Source: Natrialba chahannaoensis JCM 10990 (lineage in GTDB: Archaea; Halobacteriota; Halobacteria; Halobacteriales; Natrialbaceae). Taken from it: 64,000 nucleotides of DNA. Made by a program: the position numbers and the translations under genes. Numbering within the stretch: position 1 is the stretch's first letter; each line of letters opens with the position of its first letter. The stretch covers positions 99,989 through 163,988 of the forward strand of contig NZ_AOIN01000008.1 in assembly GCF_000337135.1 (NCBI RefSeq), in the 5' to 3' direction. The notes beneath the pieces are model-generated. The model did not search any database. It saw nothing but the letters and a program-made list of their open reading frames with translations, and was not told where the DNA came from. Below, piece by piece: positions 9,320 to 17,832 of this stretch.

Positions 9320-10276
9320 CTAAAACGCGTTTCCCTCCCAGGCTGAGTGTTCAACGGGACGAGGTGACGACGGCTGATCACGGAGACGAACCGCCAGAAG
9401 TGCACACAGCAGTATGAGACCAACGCCGACAGCGACCGCGGGCACGAGCGCCAGTCCGTTCGAGGCGAGTCCACTCACAAATCCGGTCTCCTCTTCGTCG
9501 GTGGTCGTGTCGGTGTCGGTGTCGGTGTCGGTATCGGTCTCACCCCCACTCTGGGACTCGTCGTCCGACGGACCGTCACCGAGACCGGATTCGGCCGCTG
9601 ACTCGTCGTGCTCGAACGACTCGAGTTCCGCGCCACCGTCACCGATCACGATCGGCGTCGAGCCGCCAACGACAGGAACCGGCCAGTCGCTCTCCAGTTC
9701 GATATTTGTCTCGCCGAACTCGAGTGTGGTCTCGCCGTCCGGAGCGTCGGGTGCGACGGCGACGGTCACCGTGGCGACGGTGTCCATGCCGGTTGCACCG
9801 CCGGCGGCGGGCTCGCGCCACTGTTCGAGGGTGGCGATTCCCTCGTCGTGGGCGAGCGTCTGTTCAGTGGTGATGTCGGTCGTGTCGCCCTGTTCGAGCC
9901 ACGGCCCGCGCTCGATATCGGTCACCTCGAGATAGTCGGGGTGATACTGTGCGATGACGGCGAGGGCGACGACGCCGTCGTCACCGTGGCCGCCCTCCGC
10001 ATAGAGGGTGAGATCGATCGTGAATTCCTCGCCGGGTTCGACGTGATGTGCGCCGTTTCTGTCTCCGTCTTCGTCACTATCTTCCGTCGAAAGAATCGCA
10101 ACCTGATCAGCACCGGCCGCAGGGCTGATAGCCGTGACTCCAACGAAAAGCAAGCCCGTGACCACGAGCACAACCGCGAGACAAACTGTAAGCGCGGATC
10201 GACGGCAAGCGATGGCACGAAAACGCGATGAGAATAGCTGTAATCGATGGGGGGCCGCCATGTCGGGACCAGACAT
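9320..10276 (-). CDS. Secreted or surface-anchored protein with cohesin-like domain (paralog 1)
   Basis: The protein has 318 residues. An N-terminal hydrophobic signal (LTVCLAVVLVVTGLLFVGVT) is followed by a ~150-residue domain with the cohesin pattern of regularly spaced beta strands (EPGEEFTIDLTLY, AVIAQYHPDYLEV, GVGLILL later). An Asp/Thr linker (TDTDTDTD) precedes a C-terminal TM helix (VPAVAVGVGLILLCALLA). It is clearly related to 11996-12913. A second start at 10261 is possible. No dockerin partner is seen in the window. Cohesin domains mediate protein-protein binding on the cell surface. Confidence 0.68.
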   Translation of the reverse strand: MSGPDMAAPHRLQLFSSRFRAIACRRSALTVCLAVVLVVTGLLFVGVTAISPAAGADQVAILSTEDSDEDGDRNGAHHVEPGEEFTIDLTLYAEGGHGDDGVVALAVIAQYHPDYLEVTDIERGPWLEQGDTTDITTEQTLAHDEGIATLEQWREPAAGGATGMDTVATVTVAVAPDAPDGETTLEFGETNIELESDWPVPVVGGSTPIVIGDGGAELESFEHDESAAESGLGDGPSDDESQSGGETDTDTDTDTDTTTDEEETGFVSGLASNGLALVPAVAVGVGLILLCALLAVRLRDQPSSPRPVEHSAWEGNAF

Positions 10277-10516
10277 GTGGCAGTCGTTCGTGCTCTGCCG
10301 ACATATGCGTCCCGGCGACGAGCTTCGTTCAGTCGTTCAGTGAGTGGTCGGTACCTAGGTCGACCTGCATCACGGATGCAGTTCTGGCGTGTCGTACCAG
10401 TCACCAATCTGGAGACACAGACACGGACGGTGTACGCATCACCTGGTGTACGCATCACCGAGTGCTGCACGGACGCCATCCACTCAGTACCGAGTGCCGT
10501 ACAGACGCCCTCTCAC

Positions 10517-11170
10517 TCACCGTGCAGGCGGCGACGACGCTGATACCTGCTGTGCCTCACGATCGTAGTCGATTGCATCAATCTCCGCAAGCGCTGGCAG
10601 GTGGTTGTGGTGCAGCTCGATCGTCGCCTTGTAGGCATCGGTCGGACCAACCGACAGCGTCGTCGCGAGCGCCGTCGCCAACTCATCCACCGACATCGTT
10701 TTGTCAGCGTTCTCAATGTACTCGAGTAGTTCCAGACGGACGGGGTGGACAAGTCGGTCGAGAAGGGTTTCTTCGGCACCCGATCCGGTTTCTAAGAGCA
10801 GCGAGAGGATGTCCGGCGAAATTGGTGGCTCCTCGATGAGGGTGGCGGTGCCGTCGTCGCTAGTCGCGTCTGCAGCTGCATCGGCTGGCGACCAATCGAT
10901 GAGACCGTGTGCGTCGAGACGCGGCAGGTGGTGGTGAACGAGGTCGATACGAATCTCGTCGCGGCGCTGGCCGGTCGAGGCGTCCGCACCGGTCTGTTCG
11001 ACGAGGGCCGTCGTTAGTTCCGACAGCGTGTGCGTGTAGTCGTCTGCATCAGAAAGTAGCGAGAGGATGCGGACACTGCGCGGGTGTCGGAGCACGTCGT
11101 ACCGCTCAGTTGGAACGTCGGCTAATGGATCCGGCTCCCCAGTATCGCCGAAGTGAACGTCGGAACTCAT
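10517..11170 (-). CDS. Tandem winged-helix protein of DUF7344 type
   Basis: The protein has 217 residues from MSSDVHFGD. Two copies of a wHTH-like unit are visible: LRHPRSVRILSLLSDADD... with a conserved VHHHLPRLDAHGLI, and LVHPVRLELLEYIENAD... with LHHNHLPALAEIDAI. This domain is common in haloarchaeal one-component regulators. The target is unknown. Start 11170 was preferred because the 25 residues upstream do not fit the domain. Confidence 0.7.
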   Translation of the reverse strand: MSSDVHFGDTGEPDPLADVPTERYDVLRHPRSVRILSLLSDADDYTHTLSELTTALVEQTGADASTGQRRDEIRIDLVHHHLPRLDAHGLIDWSPADAAADATSDDGTATLIEEPPISPDILSLLLETGSGAEETLLDRLVHPVRLELLEYIENADKTMSVDELATALATTLSVGPTDAYKATIELHHNHLPALAEIDAIDYDREAQQVSASSPPAR

Positions 11171-11599
11171 CACCCGAACCAACCGCTGCAAGGGGGATAA
11201 GCACATTTCCAAAACGATTTGGGCACCATAAATGATATTACTCACCGAATCAGTATATTACCGAAACAGCTGTCGAAATTCGGGCCAGAGAGCGGACGTA
11301 TAGAGACCACATACTGTCACAAGCGACTGATTGTGGACTCGCCGTACTAGTCGAACGGTCAGCATGACTGGCTCAACAAATCGACGCTCACTGTAGTCAA
11401 TGATTACCAGAGTCAGACGGGACAAACCGAGTGGACGAGCAGATGTGGACTCAAGTACGACGACTCTTCGACCGAGGCGATGGGGCAGTGCATGCAGATG
11501 AGCTGAACTGGCAAACGACCGGCAAACGATGTGACAGATGTTGTCTCTCCTTGAGAAACAGTGCAGGAAGCTTTTGCATCCAGGACCCGTACTGAACAT
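11171..11599. other. Intergenic gap, no gene seen
   Basis: The 429-bp gap between divergent genes is less GC-rich than its neighbours. No protein with a recognised domain, tRNA or strong repeat was found in either strand. It probably holds the promoters of both flanking genes. Confidence 0.6.
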
Positions 11600-11944
11600 A
11601 TGCTCATGGTACGCGGTCGTGCAGGTGGGACCGAGCTGACGGGGACGCTGTACGAACGGGGCGAGAAGGCACCAACGTTCAAAGGTGCGCCGAACGAGGA
11701 CGCCGCGTACGTCTGGGTCTGTGACGAATTCTACGAGGTTGATAGTGGCGGCTCGAGTCAGTTGGTCGATGGCCGTGAGGTCAACCTCGCGTTCGAGTCG
11801 CCGATGCCCCGCGGGTTCGACACGCGAGACCAGGCACTCGAGGCGGCCAAGGAGCACGTTCGGACGCAGTTCGCACGGATCGGCGTCGACCCGGCAAGCG
11901 TCGAGTTCGAAGTCGAGAAAGAGGAGTTGAAGACGGACCTGTAG
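11600..11944 (+). CDS. Small haloarchaeal protein of unknown function
   Basis: The protein has 114 residues from MLMVRGRAGG; a start two codons later (11606) is equally plausible. A beta-rich N-terminal part (LTGTLYERGEKAPTFKGAP, VWVCDEFYEVDSGG) is followed by a helical C-terminus (AKEHVRTQFARIGVDPASVEFE). No transmembrane segment or metal motif is present. It resembles conserved uncharacterised haloarchaeal proteins but I cannot name its family with confidence. Confidence 0.65.
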   Translation: MLMVRGRAGGTELTGTLYERGEKAPTFKGAPNEDAAYVWVCDEFYEVDSGGSSQLVDGREVNLAFESPMPRGFDTRDQALEAAKEHVRTQFARIGVDPASVEFEVEKEELKTDL

Positions 11945-11995
11945 CGCCGATCGGGTTGCACACTCACGATATGGCCCGATGGCAGCTACTTTTTA

Positions 11996-12913
11996 CTACT
12001 GACTGCGATTCCGCTTCGAGCGGCGAGTATGCCGTGCCAGAGCGAGCGAACCGCCTCCGAGGAGCACCCCGGAAAGAAGCGCAGTGAATCCGGGGATGGA
12101 GTCGGTTTCGGCGTCGTCAGCGGCCGGTTGCTCGTCGCTCTCGGTGGCAGCATTGCTTCCGTCGGCAGCATCGCCGTTGCTGTCACCAGCGCCGTCGGCA
12201 TCACTGGCACCAGTAGCCAGGGACTCGCGGTCGATATCCGCAAGCTCCGGGTGATCGAACGGCTCGACCGCGTCCTGCTCGTCGACAGCCCCGTCACCGC
12301 CGTCGCCGATCGTCACCTCGATAGCCTGTGCGTCGATTGGAAGTGGCCAGTCGCGGATCAGGTCGATCCTCGTCTCGTCGAGCGAGATCGCCGTCTCCAC
12401 GTCGGGTGCGTCGTCGGCGACCTCGGCGGTCACCGTGACGAGTTCGCCGTGGCCCGTCGCCCCGTCGCCAGCTGGTTCGCGCCACTGCTCGAAAATGACG
12501 GTCCCGTCGTCGTGAGCGAGCACCTGTTCGGTCTCGATCGTTGCCTCCTCGCCCTGCTCGAGCCACGGCCCCCGTTCGATCTCGGTGATCTCGAGTACGT
12601 CGGGATGATACTGCGCGGCAAGTGCGACCTCGCTGACGCCTTCGCCGTCGTGACCGCCCTCGGTGTAAAGGAGGACATCGACAGTGAACTCCTCCCCAGG
12701 TTCGGCGTTGAGGGTGTACGGCGTCGGCGTGAGCGTCGCGTACTGATCGCCAGCCGCAGCAGGACCGACAAGAGCGGTTCCCGTGATGAGCGTTCCGACC
12801 GTCGCGAATGCGAGGAACACGGCGAACACGGCAACGAGGGTGACTGCGAGCGGTGTACTGCGGGCGGTTGTAGTCCCGTCTGTTCGCGTGGGACCGGATC
12901 CAGTGCGTGTCAT
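11996..12913 (-). CDS. Secreted protein with cohesin-like domain and PGF-type C-terminus (paralog 2)
   Basis: The protein has 305 residues. A long signal/TM (LAVTLVAVFAVFLAFATVGTLI) is followed by a domain paralogous to 9320-10276: the pairs EPGEEFT(V/I)D, AQYHPD(V/Y)LE, IERGPWLEQG and EQWREPA are shared. An acidic linker of Asp, Ala and Gly precedes a C-terminal IPGFTALLSGVLLGGG then RHTRRSKR. The PGF plus hydrophobic plus basic layout fits archaeosortase-processed surface proteins, so it may be lipid-anchored after cleavage. This is inference from the motif. Confidence 0.68.
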   Translation of the reverse strand: MTRTGSGPTRTDGTTTARSTPLAVTLVAVFAVFLAFATVGTLITGTALVGPAAAGDQYATLTPTPYTLNAEPGEEFTVDVLLYTEGGHDGEGVSEVALAAQYHPDVLEITEIERGPWLEQGEEATIETEQVLAHDDGTVIFEQWREPAGDGATGHGELVTVTAEVADDAPDVETAISLDETRIDLIRDWPLPIDAQAIEVTIGDGGDGAVDEQDAVEPFDHPELADIDRESLATGASDADGAGDSNGDAADGSNAATESDEQPAADDAETDSIPGFTALLSGVLLGGGSLALARHTRRSKRNRSQ

Positions 12914-13016
12914 AGGCAGATCGTTCAGGTAAGTGTTGATTGGGTCACTGCGGGAAGCGCAGTAGACTGGTTGAACCGTTCGTAAACAGTCAGCGGCGGT
13001 GAATCACGCCGGTCGA

Positions 13017-15272
13017 TTACGCGTCGAGGTTCTCGTCATCCATCGGCTCCGACACCGTGTCGTCGCCGGACTGCTGGCGCGCGTAGAGGTACGTCCCCGC
13101 AGCGCCGCCCCCGAGTGCAGCGAGCGGACCGAAGCCCGGCAATCCGTCGTCCGCGTCGGCGTCCGCACCCGCATCGCTATCGTTATCGGCGTCACCATCA
13201 TCATCCGCATCTCCGTCCGCATCCGTTTCCTCGTCCGCAGTATCGTCATCCGATTCCTCGCCGAGCACAGCGCTCGCGCTCACATCCGCCTTGAGTTTGA
13301 ACCGGTCGTAGCCATCCGAGGTCGGCACCTCGAACTCGTAGTCCCAGGCGTCCTGGTCCGGCTCGTACTCGCCGAACAGGCGAAGCACCGGCTCATCAAC
13401 GCGGTCCGTGAGGTCAGCCAACTCGTCCGCATCGAACGTCACGTCGACCGTCTCGCCGTCAGCGCTTGCATCAGTCGCTTCGAGATCGTCGCCGGTTCGA
13501 ATGACTGCACGGAACGACTCCTCGGCGACCTCGGCCGCACCCGGCGGCACATCGATCGACAGCGTCACCGTCTCGCTGTCGCGGACAACGGTCGCCGCAG
13601 CAACTTCCTCGTCCACCCGAAGCATCCGGTTCTCGCGTTCCGGGGCGACGGTGTCCTCCTCCTCGAGTTGGTCCAGAATATACGGCCCCTGGAACTGACC
13701 GGACTCGAGTACGATCTCGCCATCGGAGAGGATCGACGAGTTGCCGATCGAGTAGTCGTTATGTGCGAGAGTGTACGTCTCGTCGTCGTCGATCGGTTCG
13801 CCGCCGACGAAGACGTTGTCGATCCAGACATCGTCGGCGTGGCCGGACCACTCGTAGGAGACGCCAGAGACCTGAATTGCTGGCTGGGCTCCGAACTGGT
13901 CGGCGGGGTGTGCGCGAACCTCAGATTCAAGGTAGTCACGGACCTGCTCGCCGGTCACCTCGACGACCTCGATCTCGTTCGGGAACGGGAGGATGTCCAT
14001 CACGGCGGTACCGGGAATTTCACCGGGGCCGTGGGTCGAATCACCGCGGATGCCGCCTGCGTTCTGGGCGGCGATGTCGATCTCAATATCGCCGATTTCG
14101 CCGACCGAGCGCATCGTGTCGGTCATCAGGTTCCCCCAGTTGGTCTCGACCGCGTAGTTGTTGAACGTCGCGTCGAGTTCGACCTCGCTCTCGAAGGCCG
14201 TCTGTCCGAGTTCGTCCTCGAGTTCGGCCGACCACGACTCGGCGATGTCGGCGAGCGTCTCATCTTCCTCGATCTCGTCGGTGTAGCGGACGGAAATTTC
14301 GTCGTACTCCTCGACGACCGGTTCGGGGTCCCACTCGGGGAGCAGCAGGTCGGTGCGCTCCCAGTCGACCAGTTCGCCGTCGGCGTCGAGCGTGATTGCG
14401 CCGACGTGGTCGAACTCGTCGCCGAACTCGCTGATGACTGTGTCGCCAACGATTTCGGGTTCGTCGAAGACGACACCAGAGTGCGAGCCGACAATGGCGT
14501 CTAGGCCCTCGACGGCTTCGGCGAGCGTGTAGTGAATCCCAGTCGAAACGTGCGAGGCCAGCACGACCACGTCGGCACCCTCCTCGCGGAGCGCGTCGAC
14601 CGCCTCCTGAGAGCCCTCGACGTAGTCGAGCACCTGCCACTCCTGTGGGTAATCCGTCAGCGAGTGGAAGTTCCGCGAGACGAGTCCGAAGATTCCCACC
14701 GTCAGGTCGCCAGCCTCGAACGTCTTCCAACGCTCGGTTCCGGGAACGGCGTCGCCGTTCTCGTCGAGCAAGTTCGCGACGACCCACGGGAACTCGCTCT
14801 CCTCGAAACGTTCGGTCGCGACCTCGGCCCCGAAGTCGTACTCGTGGTTGCCGACGCCGACGACGTCAATGGCCATCTCGTTCATCGCCTCGACCATGTG
14901 CTCGCCCTCGTACTCGAGTCCGAGCATGGACGGCGCGAAGTCGTCGCCGTTGCCGACGAACAGCGAGTGATCGTGGTCGTGGAGGACGTCCTGGACCACT
15001 GTATAGTAGCGTGCAAGGTTCAGGTCGTCTTCCTGGGCGTCAAAGAAGCGCCCGTGGAAGTGGGTGTCGTGGACGAGCGTAACGGTGTCGGCAGCGGCTG
15101 CCGCCGTCCCGACGCCGGCACCAGTCTCAGCCGCGCCGGTCGCGGCCGCCGGCAGCAACGCACCGGCGGAAATACCGGCGGTCGTCCCGAGGAACCGTCG
15201 ACGGCTGGCTGTGCTGCCAGCGTGGTCGTCCTGTGTACTGTCACTCTCCCGCATCCCGGAGTCCCGAGCCAT
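13017..15272 (-). CDS. Tat-exported 5'-nucleotidase/UDP-sugar hydrolase family metallophosphatase
   Basis: The protein has 751 residues from MARDSGMRES. Tat motif RRRFLG lies at 24-29. Metallophosphatase motifs appear in order: HDTHFHGRF, VGNGDDF and GVGNHEYDFG in the N-terminal half, then SHVSTG and GSHSG. The 5'-nucleotidase C-terminal domain (NAGGIR, LPFPNE) follows. A Asp-rich linker and a PGF-type tail (LPGFGPLAALGGGAAG) end the protein, as in archaeosortase substrates. It probably hydrolyses nucleotides or nucleotide sugars outside the cell, scavenging nucleosides and phosphate. Confidence 0.83.
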   Translation of the reverse strand: MARDSGMRESDSTQDDHAGSTASRRRFLGTTAGISAGALLPAAATGAAETGAGVGTAAAAADTVTLVHDTHFHGRFFDAQEDDLNLARYYTVVQDVLHDHDHSLFVGNGDDFAPSMLGLEYEGEHMVEAMNEMAIDVVGVGNHEYDFGAEVATERFEESEFPWVVANLLDENGDAVPGTERWKTFEAGDLTVGIFGLVSRNFHSLTDYPQEWQVLDYVEGSQEAVDALREEGADVVVLASHVSTGIHYTLAEAVEGLDAIVGSHSGVVFDEPEIVGDTVISEFGDEFDHVGAITLDADGELVDWERTDLLLPEWDPEPVVEEYDEISVRYTDEIEEDETLADIAESWSAELEDELGQTAFESEVELDATFNNYAVETNWGNLMTDTMRSVGEIGDIEIDIAAQNAGGIRGDSTHGPGEIPGTAVMDILPFPNEIEVVEVTGEQVRDYLESEVRAHPADQFGAQPAIQVSGVSYEWSGHADDVWIDNVFVGGEPIDDDETYTLAHNDYSIGNSSILSDGEIVLESGQFQGPYILDQLEEEDTVAPERENRMLRVDEEVAAATVVRDSETVTLSIDVPPGAAEVAEESFRAVIRTGDDLEATDASADGETVDVTFDADELADLTDRVDEPVLRLFGEYEPDQDAWDYEFEVPTSDGYDRFKLKADVSASAVLGEESDDDTADEETDADGDADDDGDADNDSDAGADADADDGLPGFGPLAALGGGAAGTYLYARQQSGDDTVSEPMDDENLDA

Positions 15273-15402
15273 ACCAAGAAACGGTGATAACAGACACAAA
15301 TACGTTTACAATTTGTACTATGTATGTCAAATAATAGTACGGTAGTCGTTCCGAGTAGGGCCAGAGACGATAGTACGACAGGAACAGCCACACAGAACGG
15401 CT

Positions 15403-15948
15403 CTACTGGCGGATATCGAACGACACTCGCACTCGCTCGGCCGCGTCCTCGGGAATCGACTCATAGCTACGAATCATGACAGAGCCAGTCTCTGTCTCCC
15501 AACTCTCCGGCCCCTGCCACTCCGAGCGACCGGCTTCGTCGTACTGGGGCCGGACTGCAGTGTGATCGTCCTCGAACTCGACAACGAGAGGTAGCCCAGT
15601 CGTCGCGTCCGGATCAAACGATACTCGCGTTTGCACTACCAGCAGATCCTCTCCGCTATCGATACTCTCTTGAAGTCGTGCTGTGGTGACCTCGGTGACC
15701 TCGTCCCATCGAAATACCTCGTGGTCACGTTCGCGTTCGTCAGCAACCAGTGCATCGTTCAGAAACACGTAGGCATCAACCGGCCGACGCTCGTCCGTCA
15801 ATGAGTCGATCAGCACCGGGTAGTCGGCCGGTTCAGTATACGACCTGCTCTTGGGTTCGCTCGTCTCGGTTACGGCCGAACAACCAGCAACCGTGCTTGC
15901 GAAGGCGGTCCCAAGACTACAACGGAGAACGGAACGACGGGAGGGCAT
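15403..15948 (-). CDS. Putative lipoprotein, unknown function
   Basis: The protein has 181 residues from MPSRRSVLRC. A twin-Arg segment (RRSVLR, 4-9) precedes lipobox TVAGC with Cys23. The mature part is polar and beta-rich with no cysteines or recognised catalytic pattern. It sits downstream of the NurA gene on the same strand, but the AT-rich gap to it suggests a separate promoter. Confidence 0.65.
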   Translation of the reverse strand: MPSRRSVLRCSLGTAFASTVAGCSAVTETSEPKSRSYTEPADYPVLIDSLTDERRPVDAYVFLNDALVADERERDHEVFRWDEVTEVTTARLQESIDSGEDLLVVQTRVSFDPDATTGLPLVVEFEDDHTAVRPQYDEAGRSEWQGPESWETETGSVMIRSYESIPEDAAERVRVSFDIRQ

Positions 15949-16003
15949 ACCTAACGTTCTCTGAATTATTACCAAAATATTGTCACTTTATATATTCCTT
16001 GTA

Positions 16004-17278
16004 TTAAAAATCTCCGTCCCAGCGATGGTCATCGTACGTCCGACGCTGTGACGTCTCGAACTGGGACTCGAGTGTCTCCCGAAGCGAGCGCTTCTCCGTC
16101 GCGCTGATCCGGGCGAGTTCGTCGGCCTTCTCGACGATGGTCGGCGGACCGTGGGCGACCGCCACATCTTGTAGAATTTGCATCGTGAGGCGTTCGCGGG
16201 TCTCCGGGTCGCGGGTAAACGCGTAGGGGGCCTCGACGCGGAAAATGAGATCCTCACGTGGGTCGTAGACGACGAAGAAGGTGACCTCGTACTGCTCGCG
16301 GTCGAGGCGGCGCTCGACACCGAGTGCGTCACCCTCGATCGACAGCGGGCGGTCGACCCCGCCGCGCGAACGGAACCAGTTCGTGTAGGTGAGCGCGTCC
16401 GTGTCCCGCTCCCAGCGGGTGCCCTCGATGTCGTCGACGAACTCGCCGCGCTCGAGGAGACGGGTGAACAGCGCGCTGTCGTCGGCCCAGGGAACGCTAA
16501 CGTCCACGTCCCGATTGCGCTTCAGCGTGCGCGTGATAACCCGCGTCGCGGGGTTCTTGACGAAGCCGATCAAGGGAACGCCGCGATCGACGAACGATTC
16601 GACGAGTCGGACGTAGTTCTCGAGAACTGTCGTCGGCCGCGGGTCCTCAAGCAGGAAGTCGGCGAGGTCGGGGTGCTGGTCGGCCCAGCGCAGCAGCCCG
16701 CGGGGATAGAGTGGGCCGTCGAGGACGAGCAGGTCCGACACGTCCTCGGCGTAGGCGAGCGCGTGCTTGCTCTCGGCGAGGTAGAGCGCGAGCGCGTGGA
16801 CGACGCCTTCCGCGAAGCGGGGTAGCGGTGGGATTTTCACGGCGCGGCTACGGCTGTAGCCCTCGTCGAACTTACCCCACTCCTCGTCGACGGTCATCGT
16901 CTCGTCGTTCGAGTGGACTGTCATCACCGTCGTCCGGGAGCGATGGAGGTCGAGGTCGCTCGGTGTCGTGCTCATCGCCGCCTGCGCGATGTCGATGACG
17001 AGACCGTTCTTGAACGTCGTCGGGTTGATCGTCCCCGCGTCGAGGCCGTTGACGGTCGGGAACTGACGATCCTGTAGCGCAACGTCCTCGCAGTCGACCA
17101 GCCGGCGGGCCTGTTCGTCGACCGGCTCGAGTATCGTCCGTCCGTCGTGACGGAGAGGGTCGAGGAACGACTCCCAGACGGTTGCGGCGAACTCGCGGCG
17201 GTCGCGTTCGTCAGCGCCGTGGTCGATCCGTCTGGCGAGTTGCGCGATGCCGTCGAAGTGGACCGGATCGAGTGTCAT
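16004..17278 (-). CDS. nurA: NurA domain nuclease
   Basis: The protein has 424 residues from MTLDPVHFDG. The NurA RNase H-like core is recognisable by the DAGTINPTTFKNGLVIDIAQA segment (first acidic residue) near 70-90, the KIPPLPRFAEGVVHALALY region, VLDGPLYPRGLLRWAD (second acidic site), and VPLIGFVKNPATRVI. NurA is a 5'-3' nuclease that works with HerA in double-strand break resection. The HerA-like gene here is at 7369-9297, so the pair is split by unrelated surface-protein genes. Confidence 0.82.
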   Translation of the reverse strand: MTLDPVHFDGIAQLARRIDHGADERDRREFAATVWESFLDPLRHDGRTILEPVDEQARRLVDCEDVALQDRQFPTVNGLDAGTINPTTFKNGLVIDIAQAAMSTTPSDLDLHRSRTTVMTVHSNDETMTVDEEWGKFDEGYSRSRAVKIPPLPRFAEGVVHALALYLAESKHALAYAEDVSDLLVLDGPLYPRGLLRWADQHPDLADFLLEDPRPTTVLENYVRLVESFVDRGVPLIGFVKNPATRVITRTLKRNRDVDVSVPWADDSALFTRLLERGEFVDDIEGTRWERDTDALTYTNWFRSRGGVDRPLSIEGDALGVERRLDREQYEVTFFVVYDPREDLIFRVEAPYAFTRDPETRERLTMQILQDVAVAHGPPTIVEKADELARISATEKRSLRETLESQFETSQRRTYDDHRWDGDF

Positions 17279-17451
17279 GCCCGTTGGCTCCCGCCGTGAG
17301 CGCAAAAAGCCAGTGGTCGGAGCCCGTGAGGTCGGCGATGCTGTTCGACCACCGATTGCGCACCGATATACACGGAACCTGTTAACTCGAGAGTGGGTAA
17401 ATGATCATCAGAAAAATTATATGAGTTGGTCGCATGGGTGTCACTGTCCCG

Positions 17452-17715
17452 ATGTCACACCGAGGTATGGAGACAGGCGAGCGCGAGGAACACGCGGTCA
17501 ACTGGCGGCAAACGAACGCCGGCGTGACGCTCTACGAAGACGAGAATCCGGACGCCTGGATCCGACTCGAATTCGAAGCCGGCGTCGACCCGGCGCATCG
17601 ACTGTACATGATCTGTGACGACTGCGGTGCGGTGTTCGCTCAGCGGTGTAAACCCGGGAAGAGCACCATCTGTGGTGACTGTGGGGCGACGTTTGACCAC
17701 GACTCAGAGTACTGA
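17452..17715 (+). CDS. Small zinc-ribbon protein
   Basis: The protein has 87 residues from MSHRGMETGE. Other starts at 17434 and 17467 are possible. A TATA-like stretch near 17415-17424 places a leaderless or near-leaderless start at 17452. The C-terminus has two CxxCG pairs (CDDCG and CGDCG) typical of a four-Cys zinc ribbon. The N-terminal half resembles an OB-like or beta region. It is a haloarchaeal family of unknown role. Confidence 0.65.
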   Translation: MSHRGMETGEREEHAVNWRQTNAGVTLYEDENPDAWIRLEFEAGVDPAHRLYMICDDCGAVFAQRCKPGKSTICGDCGATFDHDSEY

Positions 17716-17832
17716 CGGCGCTCTGTTTGTTCTTCGATACATACTGCCGATCAGCGGTCTACGCCCAGAACGGTAGCACTCGCCAACAGCGACAGCTAGT
17801 TACTCCCGGCCGGGTATCGCCCACACGTACAC

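Noticed and set aside
12029-12985. 318-codon plus-strand frame
   Set aside because: Shadow of the second cohesin-like gene, with no domain of its own.
12999-14504. 501-codon plus-strand frame
   Set aside because: Antisense shadow of the 5'-nucleotidase gene, which has Tat signal and all catalytic motifs.
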